Shown here piece by piece: positions 53,051-58,580 of a DNA stretch of 58,580 bases. Position 1 is the stretch's first letter; each line of letters starts with the position of its first letter. A program made the position numbers and the translations under genes. The notes under the pieces are model-generated. The model made no database searches. It was not told where the DNA came from and worked only from the letters and a program-made list of their open reading frames with translations. This stretch comes from Flavobacteriaceae bacterium (GTDB lineage: Bacteria; Bacteroidota; Bacteroidia; Flavobacteriales; Flavobacteriaceae): contig JAOZLL010000003.1 in the NCBI GenBank assembly GCA_029934835.1, positions 5,796 through 64,375 on the forward strand, written 5' to 3'.

Positions 53051-55852
53051 ATGGCAAAAACCGTACGGCTTAACAAAGTACTCAAAGAGTTAAATATTTC
53101 TTTAGACAGAGCAGTGGAACATCTAGCAAGCCACGGCTTTGAAATAGAAGCACGCCCTACTACCAAACTTTCCGAAGAAGAATATAATAATCTTTGTGAT
53201 GCTTTTCAAACAGATAGGCAACGTAAAGAAGCTTCTGAAGAAATAAGTGAAGAAAAGAAAAAAGAGCTGGAAGCAATACGTCAAGCACAAGAGAAAGAAA
53301 GACAAGATAAACTTGGTAGAGAAGAAGCTGAACGTCAAAAAGTTATCAAAGCTGAAGCTGAAAAATTGAAAACCAAAGTAGTTGGTAAAATTGATTTAGA
53401 ACCAAAATCTAAGTTAATAAAGAAAGAAGAAAAGCTAGAAGAGAAAAAACCAGAACCTGAAGTTGAAAAAAAACCAAAGGAAATAAAAAAAGAGCCTAAA
53501 AAAGTTATTGAAAAAGTTGCTAAAAAAATTGAGAAAGAAGGAAAAAAAGAGAAAGAGAAAGAGAAAGAGAAAATAAAAATTTCTAAAAAAATAGAAGAAG
53601 AAAAAAAAGAAGAAAAGATTGAAAAGGTCGAAAAAGTCGAAAAGGTAAAAGGGATTAAAGAAAAAGTTGTCGAAGAAGTTCTGGAAGAACCTAAAGAGAC
53701 AGAAACCTTAAAAACAAAATATCAAAAGCTTACAGGCCCAAAAATAGCAGGTGAAAAATTAGATTTATCAAAATTTGAAAAGCCGAAAAAAGAAAAAACA
53801 AAAAGAGACAATAAAGCTACTTCAAGTGATAATAAAAAGAAACGTCGTAGAATAAGAAAACCCGGAGAAGCTAATAAACCAAGAACTCAAGGTAATTATT
53901 CACAAAATAAAGGAAAAGGACGTAAGAAATTTATAAAAGAAGAACCTACAGAAGAAGACGTTAAAAAACAAATTCAAGAAACACTTGAAAAACTACAAGG
54001 AAAAACTAAAAAATCAACAGGTGTTAAGTATCGTAAACAAAAAAGAGAGCAACACCGTGAAGTTTCTGAACAAGAATTAGAACAAAAAGAAGCAGAAAGT
54101 AAAGTTATTAAAGTAACAGAATTTGTTACTGTTAACGAACTTGCTACCATGATGGAAAAAACACCAACAGACCTTATCTCAGCTTGTATGATGTTAGGTA
54201 TGATGGTTACTATGAATCAACGTTTAGATGCCGAAACATTAACTATTTTAGCTGATGAATTTGGTTATACTGTAGAATTTGTAGGAGCAGATGTAGAAGA
54301 TACTATTGTTGAAGTAGAAGATAGCCCAGAAGATTTAGAATCTAGAGCGCCAATTGTGACCATAATGGGACACGTGGATCATGGAAAAACATCTTTATTA
54401 GATTATATTCGTGAAGCTAACGTTATTGCTGGAGAAGCAGGAGGAATTACACAACATATTGGAGCTTATAATGTACAGTTAAAATCTGGAGAAAAAGTTA
54501 CTTTTCTAGATACACCTGGTCACGAAGCATTTACTGCAATGAGAGCTCGTGGAGCACAAGTTACTGATATTGTAGTGATTGTTATCGCTGCAGATGATGC
54601 GGTAATGCCTCAAACTAAAGAGGCTATTAGTCATGCTCAAGCAGCTGGAGTACCAATTGTTTTTGCAATTAATAAAGTAGATTTACCAAACTCTAATCCA
54701 GATAAAATTAAAGAACAATTATCTGTTATGAATCTCTTAGTTGAAGATTGGGGTGGAAAAATTCAATCTCAAGAACTGTCAGCCAAAACAGGAGATGGAG
54801 TTGATGAATTGATGGAGAAAGTACTCTTAGAAGCTGAATTATTAGAATTAAAAGCTAATCCAAATAAATTAGCAGTTGGAACGGTAGTCGAAGCACAATT
54901 AGATAAAGGTAGAGGTTATGTGACAACTTTATTAGTTGAAGGTGGAACATTGCATATTGGTGATTTTCTTTTATCAGGAAGTTATAGTGGAAAAGTTAAG
55001 GCCATGTTTGATGAACGAGGAAATACTATAAATGATGCAGGACCATCAATGCCAGTTTCAGTATTAGGACTAGATGGTGCACCACAAGCTGGTGATCGTT
55101 TTAATGTGTTAACTGATGAAAGAGAAGCCAAACAAATAGCTTCAAAAAGAGCACAATTACAAAGAGAACAATCAGTCAGAACACAACGACATATTACTCT
55201 TGACGAAATTGGTCGACGTATCGCTTTAGGTGATTTCAAAGAACTTAATATTATTCTTAAAGGTGATGTTGATGGTTCTGTAGAAGCCTTATCAGGATCA
55301 CTACAAAAATTATCTACTGAAGAAATACAAATAAACATTCTTCACAAAGGAGTTGGAGCTATTACAGAATCAGATGTATTATTAGCATCTGCATCTGATG
55401 CTATTATTATAGGATTTAATGTTCGACCAGCAGGAACAGCAAGAGTAATTGCTGACAAAGAAGAAATTGATGTACGTACCTATTCAATCATTTATGATGC
55501 AATCAATGATTTAAAAGATGCGATGGAAGGTATGTTATCACCTGAGATTAAAGAAGAAGTTACAGGTAATGTAGATATTCGTGAGGTATATAAAATCTCT
55601 AAAGTGGGTAATATCGCAGGTTGTATGGTAACGAATGGTAAGATTTATCGCAAATCATTAATCAGAATTATCAGAGAAGGAGTTGTGGTTCATTCAGGTA
55701 CTCTCGATTCTTTAAAACGTTTTAAAGATGATGTAAAAGAAGTTGGTAAAGGTTATGATTGTGGTCTACAAATTAAAGGATATAATGATATCGTTGTTGG
55801 TGACGTTATTGAAGCTTACCAAGAAGTATCGGTCAAAAAGAAATTAAAGTAG
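53051..55852 (+). CDS. infB: Translation initiation factor IF-2
   Basis: GTPase that brings initiator tRNA to the ribosome. The 933-residue protein has an N-terminal IF2_N-like segment ([20 protein letters not shown]), then some 300 residues of Lys/Glu-rich low-complexity linker (including a KEKEKEKEK run), and a second IF2_N segment near 355. The GTPase domain has GHVDHGKT at 440-447, [15 protein letters not shown] and NKVD. Domains II-IV follow, ending [14 protein letters not shown]-like [14 protein letters not shown]. It is the last gene of the rimP-nusA-infB operon. Confidence 0.97.
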   Translation: MAKTVRLNKVLKELNISLDRAVEHLASHGFEIEARPTTKLSEEEYNNLCDAFQTDRQRKEASEEISEEKKKELEAIRQAQEKERQDKLGREEAERQKVIKAEAEKLKTKVVGKIDLEPKSKLIKKEEKLEEKKPEPEVEKKPKEIKKEPKKVIEKVAKKIEKEGKKEKEKEKEKIKISKKIEEEKKEEKIEKVEKVEKVKGIKEKVVEEVLEEPKETETLKTKYQKLTGPKIAGEKLDLSKFEKPKKEKTKRDNKATSSDNKKKRRRIRKPGEANKPRTQGNYSQNKGKGRKKFIKEEPTEEDVKKQIQETLEKLQGKTKKSTGVKYRKQKREQHREVSEQELEQKEAESKVIKVTEFVTVNELATMMEKTPTDLISACMMLGMMVTMNQRLDAETLTILADEFGYTVEFVGADVEDTIVEVEDSPEDLESRAPIVTIMGHVDHGKTSLLDYIREANVIAGEAGGITQHIGAYNVQLKSGEKVTFLDTPGHEAFTAMRARGAQVTDIVVIVIAADDAVMPQTKEAISHAQAAGVPIVFAINKVDLPNSNPDKIKEQLSVMNLLVEDWGGKIQSQELSAKTGDGVDELMEKVLLEAELLELKANPNKLAVGTVVEAQLDKGRGYVTTLLVEGGTLHIGDFLLSGSYSGKVKAMFDERGNTINDAGPSMPVSVLGLDGAPQAGDRFNVLTDEREAKQIASKRAQLQREQSVRTQRHITLDEIGRRIALGDFKELNIILKGDVDGSVEALSGSLQKLSTEEIQINILHKGVGAITESDVLLASASDAIIIGFNVRPAGTARVIADKEEIDVRTYSIIYDAINDLKDAMEGMLSPEIKEEVTGNVDIREVYKISKVGNIAGCMVTNGKIYRKSLIRIIREGVVVHSGTLDSLKRFKDDVKEVGKGYDCGLQIKGYNDIVVGDVIEAYQEVSVKKKLK

Positions 55853-55906
55853 ATTGTTTTAATAGTCAATATCTTTTTGTAAATATCAGGTTGATCTTGA
55901 CAAATC

Positions 55907-56563
55907 CTATTGAAGCTCACGATAAAACTCTTCTAAGAACTTTTCCATAAACTGGTGGCGCTTAAGTGCTAGCTTTTTACCAGTTCTTGTATTCATTCTA
56001 TCTTTTAAAAGGAATAATTTCTCATAAAAATGATTGATTGTAGGCGCTGTATTATTTTTATACTCTTCCTTAGTTTGATTTAAATTTGGAGGAATACTAG
56101 GATCATAAATTACTCTATTTTTAAATCCACCATAGTTAAAGGTTCTAGCAATCCCAATTGCACCAATCGCATCAAGTCTATCAGCATCTTGAATCACATC
56201 TAATTCTTTAGAACTAAATTTTTGAGAAGCCGATGAAACACCAACTTCTCCTTTAAATGAAATATATTTTATAATATTTTCTATATGATGAATCGTATTT
56301 TCATCAACAGCTTCACTTTCAAGAAATAGTCGTGCTTTTTTAGGGGCAATACTTTCGTCTCCATTATGAAATTTTGAATCAGCAATATCGTGTAAGAGAC
56401 TGCCAAGAGCAATGATAAAGTGATCAACATTTTCAGTTTCTGCAATATGTAAGGCATTCGTATAAACACGCTCAATATGAAACCAGTCGTGACCACCTTC
56501 AGCATCTTTCAACGTATTTTTTACAAATATAATCGTGTTTTCTATAATTTGACTTTTATTCAT
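55907..56563 (-). CDS. HD-domain phosphohydrolase
   Basis: A 218-residue metal-dependent phosphohydrolase. The HD motif elements appear in order: GGHDWFHIERVYTNAL near 22-37, ALGSLLHDIADSKF near 51-64 (the HD doublet), and IQDADRLDAIGAIGIARTF near 128-146 (final Asp). This arrangement resembles E. coli YedJ and other HDc proteins of unknown nucleotide substrate. It is cytoplasmic and monocistronic, convergent with infB. Confidence 0.9.
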   Translation of the reverse strand: MNKSQIIENTIIFVKNTLKDAEGGHDWFHIERVYTNALHIAETENVDHFIIALGSLLHDIADSKFHNGDESIAPKKARLFLESEAVDENTIHHIENIIKYISFKGEVGVSSASQKFSSKELDVIQDADRLDAIGAIGIARTFNYGGFKNRVIYDPSIPPNLNQTKEEYKNNTAPTINHFYEKLFLLKDRMNTRTGKKLALKRHQFMEKFLEEFYRELQ

Positions 56564-56969
56564 AGTATTATCATTTATTCATTAGTAAACGTGCTAACAG
56601 TATCAATTTAGAGTAAAAGTCCTCAATAAAATAAAAAAATAGCCTAATCTTAATCAGAGTTTACAACAATTAATGTAGTGCTTTCTTTTTTTAGTGCTTT
56701 ATCTACTTTAGATACAAAAAAAAATTCATCAAAGTAATTATCTATTAATTCGGCACACATTAGATTTACTAAGCCTTCAGGATACATATTTTAGTTTAGA
56801 CTTGCAATATAAAATCAAATAATTAAATTCACAAGATTTATAAATAAAAATTAAAAAATGAAACTTGTTACTCTTAATTCTATTTCTATATTTGTATTCA
56901 ATACAATAAGAGCAATAATTACTTGTTCAATAAATTGAAATTCTTTAATAATTAATTAATATCAAAATT
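56564..56969. other. Intergenic stretch with a 45-codon open frame
   Basis: AT-rich DNA between the HD gene and the collagen-like gene. Its only notable content is the short minus-strand frame at 56650-56787, described separately. No hairpin, tRNA or clear promoter was recognised. The last 80 bases, rich in TTAAT, probably hold the promoter of the collagen-like gene. Confidence 0.5.
56650..56787 (-). CDS. Possible 45-residue small protein
   Basis: An ATG at 56787 opens a 45-codon frame, MYPEGLVNLMCAELIDNYFD onward, ending LIVVNSD and TAA. The translation is not low-complexity and has a balanced composition with a plausible helix, so it may be a true small protein or the remnant of a longer one. 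There is no promoter or family match that I can point to. Confidence 0.3.
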   Translation of the reverse strand: MYPEGLVNLMCAELIDNYFDEFFFVSKVDKALKKESTTLIVVNSD

Positions 56970-57707
56970 ATGAAAACCAAAAAAAGATTATTTACCTACT
57001 TAACTTTTATATTATTTTTAGGTTTTGCAATAAGCTCTTGTGAAGGACCTGTTGGTGAACAAGGTGAGGCTGGTTTAGATGGAACAAACGGAACAAATGG
57101 AACAAACGGGACAAATGGAACAGATGGAACAAATGGAACAGATGGAACAGATGGTTCTAATTGTTGGGATACCAACAATGATGGTGTTCAAGATGCAGAA
57201 GAAGACGTGAATGGAGATGGTGTTTGGGATTCTTCAGATTGTGATGGTGCTGATGCAGTAGTTCAAGTTTACAGATTTGACCATCCAACTTGGGATATGG
57301 GTGTAATGGTTTTAAATCTCGAAGCTTTGACACAAGAAATTATGGATACTTATGTAATTCAATCTTATTTAGGTTATCCACTTGATAATGTTGATGATGC
57401 CGTTTATTATGTTGTTCCAGGACCTCATGGTAATACTTACAACGTAAGAAGTTGGATGAATGTAGGTACATTTACGATGAACTCAGTTGTTTGGAATGAT
57501 ACTACTTCAGCATATTCTACTTATGTTAATCCAGACGTTGTTAGTTCTGCTAAGATTCTTTTTATTGAGCCTACAGATGTTACAGATATTGATGGTAATG
57601 GAAGAATCATTAGCCCACAACAAGCAGTTTACAACGAATTAGAAACAGCAGGCATAGATATTTCAAATTATATAGAAGTTTGTGCTTACTATGGGATAAA
57701 CCCATAA
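56970..57707 (+). CDS. Collagen-like surface lipoprotein
   Basis: A 245-residue lipoprotein with signal MKTKKRLFTYLTFILFLGFAISSC. The Cys is followed by EGPVGEQGEAGLDG and then eight GTN or GTD triplets, a short collagen-like Gly-X-Y region (about 28-62). Next come acidic DxNxDG-type loops (DTNNDGVQDAEEDVNGDGVWD), likely calcium-binding, and a 150-residue beta-rich domain of unknown family. It is probably displayed on the cell surface. The triplet region is built from a nine-base repeat (GGAACAAAY/GGAACAGAT) and can change length by slippage. It is monocistronic with a terminator behind. Confidence 0.85.
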   Translation: MKTKKRLFTYLTFILFLGFAISSCEGPVGEQGEAGLDGTNGTNGTNGTNGTDGTNGTDGTDGSNCWDTNNDGVQDAEEDVNGDGVWDSSDCDGADAVVQVYRFDHPTWDMGVMVLNLEALTQEIMDTYVIQSYLGYPLDNVDDAVYYVVPGPHGNTYNVRSWMNVGTFTMNSVVWNDTTSAYSTYVNPDVVSSAKILFIEPTDVTDIDGNGRIISPQQAVYNELETAGIDISNYIEVCAYYGINP

Positions 57708-57732
57708 AACAAAAACTTTATACTTTTCTATT

Positions 57733-57766
57733 AAAGCCTGTTTATTAATTAATCAGGCTTTTTTAG
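57733..57766 (+). terminator. Terminator of the collagen-like gene
   Basis: AAAGCCTG at 57733-57740 pairs with CAGGCTTT at 57754-57761, followed by a T run. Confidence 0.85.
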
Positions 57767-57787
57767 CAACCTTATTAAAATTCTACA

Positions 57788-58312
57788 ATGGATGTATTAA
57801 ACTATAAAGAATTTAAAGTAACTGATGATATGTTGGCTAGCTCAGGCAGTCGTTTTGCAAATAACTTAATTGATATTTTCATTTTTTATATACTCGTAGC
57901 TTTTTTAGCAGCAATCTTTTTTTTATTGTTAGAATTTGTGGCAACACAAGCCATTTTTGATTGGATTAATGCCATCCCATCAGGATTTAGCACACTATTA
58001 ACTTATTCCATATATTTCTTTTACTTTATGATATTGGAGTCTTTGGTTGGAAAAACTATTGGAAAACTAATTACCAAAACCTCTGTGGTATTAGAAAATG
58101 GAGAAAAACCATCTAAGTCGGCTGTTGCAATACGCACCATTTCAAGGTTTGTACCTTTTGATGCTTTTTCTTATCTAGGTACTCCATGTCGTGGTTGGCA
58201 TGACAGATGGTCAAAAACTTATGTAGTAAAAGATGAGGTTTTAAATGATCATAAAAGATTACACAAGCAATACCATGAATTAGGTGAAGAAAATGCTTTT
58301 TTAAATGCTTAA
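57788..58312 (+). CDS. RDD family membrane protein
   Basis: A 174-residue inner-membrane protein of the RDD family, named for conserved Arg-Asp residues; here the first helix starts SRFANNLIDIFIFYIL with the conserved Arg and Asp. There are three or four membrane helices, with YFMILESLVGKTIGKLITKT before the third and AIRTISRFVPFDAF after. The ending CRGWHDRWSKTYVV is typical. Members have been linked to ion transport in some bacteria, otherwise unknown. It is monocistronic, 26 bases after the terminator of the preceding gene. Confidence 0.88.
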   Translation: MDVLNYKEFKVTDDMLASSGSRFANNLIDIFIFYILVAFLAAIFFLLLEFVATQAIFDWINAIPSGFSTLLTYSIYFFYFMILESLVGKTIGKLITKTSVVLENGEKPSKSAVAIRTISRFVPFDAFSYLGTPCRGWHDRWSKTYVVKDEVLNDHKRLHKQYHELGEENAFLNA

Positions 58313-58580
58313 ACAAGATGTTTTAAGTTTATATAGCATCAATTTTTTGACAACTAGGAATATAAAAAATCCACAAGATTCACACTAAGAATCATATCCA
58401 TTTCTTGTAGTGTCCTTTGTGACTTCTCAGTGAACTTCGTGGTTTAAAACTCTACTACAAGGAACCAAGATTTTCACAGAGACATAAATTTTTGTAAATG
58501 CTTCGAACTAAAACCCTAATAATAATTTTGCTATATAAAAGAAAATAAAAATTCCAAAAATATCATTACTGGTAGTAATA
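58313..58580. repeat. Gene-free end with a degenerate dispersed repeat
   Basis: No gene is visible. Bases about 58410-58445 (CCTTTGTGACTTCTCAGTGAACTTCGTGGTTT) are typical of the dispersed CTTTGTGAA...CTTTGTGG-type repeats of this phylum, a relative of the element at 42642-42775. TTTCACAGAGAC at about 58475 may be a companion arm. Confidence 0.4.

Noticed and set aside
57088-57153. CRISPR-like array
   Set aside because: The repeats are nine bases long, contiguous and in frame with a coding sequence; there are no spacers.
1-58580. Defence island, prophage or intact insertion sequence
   Set aside because: No nuclease, helicase, integrase, transposase or phage structural gene was recognised in any frame.

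Overview
The window is a 58.6 kb piece of a low-GC chromosome from a member of the Bacteroidota, almost certainly Flavobacteriaceae. The evidence is the AT-rich base composition, repeated -7 promoter boxes of the form TAnnTTTG, little sign of Shine-Dalgarno sequences, and family-specific genes: the fused CcsBA haem lyase, a DUF4271 gene beside hemD, a tandem-domain DUF1599 protein, a DoxX/MauE-like protein of the BT_3928 type, a long-form urocanate hydratase and the fused mutase IcmF. I cannot name a genus.

Layout. 0-13 kb: the 5' part of tyrS, two outer-membrane barrel proteins, a PadR regulator with its membrane partner, ccsBA, a ChaN-like protein, an aminopeptidase P and thiL. 13-20 kb: tRNA-Gln, a DUF481 protein set among degenerate repeats, hemD-DUF4271, a lipoprotein overlapping tatD, hflX and an OmpH/Skp-like gene. 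20-30 kb: a DUF1801 gene broken by a stop codon, hutU, an HmuY/TonB-receptor haem uptake pair with a divergent AraC regulator, and sufS. 30-37 kb: a META lipoprotein, rnhA, dusB, a cassette-like transglutaminase gene followed by a very large imperfect palindrome, and several poorly known secreted proteins. 37-45 kb: OmpA lipoprotein, tatA, PAP2 phosphatase, DUF1599, BT_3928-like protein, crcB, GH114, DUF1684 and MscS. 45-58.6 kb: icmF, a TolC-family protein, tRNA-Gly and tRNA-Leu, a tandem universal stress protein, the rimP-nusA-infB operon, an HD hydrolase, a collagen-like lipoprotein and an RDD protein.

Most genes are housekeeping or envelope functions. Themes that tie neighbours together are haem and cytochrome supply (ccsBA, ChaN-like, hemD, HmuY/receptor/AraC), translation (tyrS, three tRNAs, dusB, rimP-nusA-infB, hflX) and envelope biogenesis. 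No rRNA, CRISPR array, intact transposase, phage or defence island was seen.

The least ordinary features are: the transglutaminase gene with its roughly 200 bp palindrome, which looks like a mobile cassette with a structured recombination site; a 270 bp element with terminal inverted repeats and related fragments nearby; a perfect 46 bp palindrome before icmF; a PadR gene with a candidate operator overlapping its own promoter; a terminator-like hairpin in the rimP leader; and the nonsense-interrupted DUF1801 gene.
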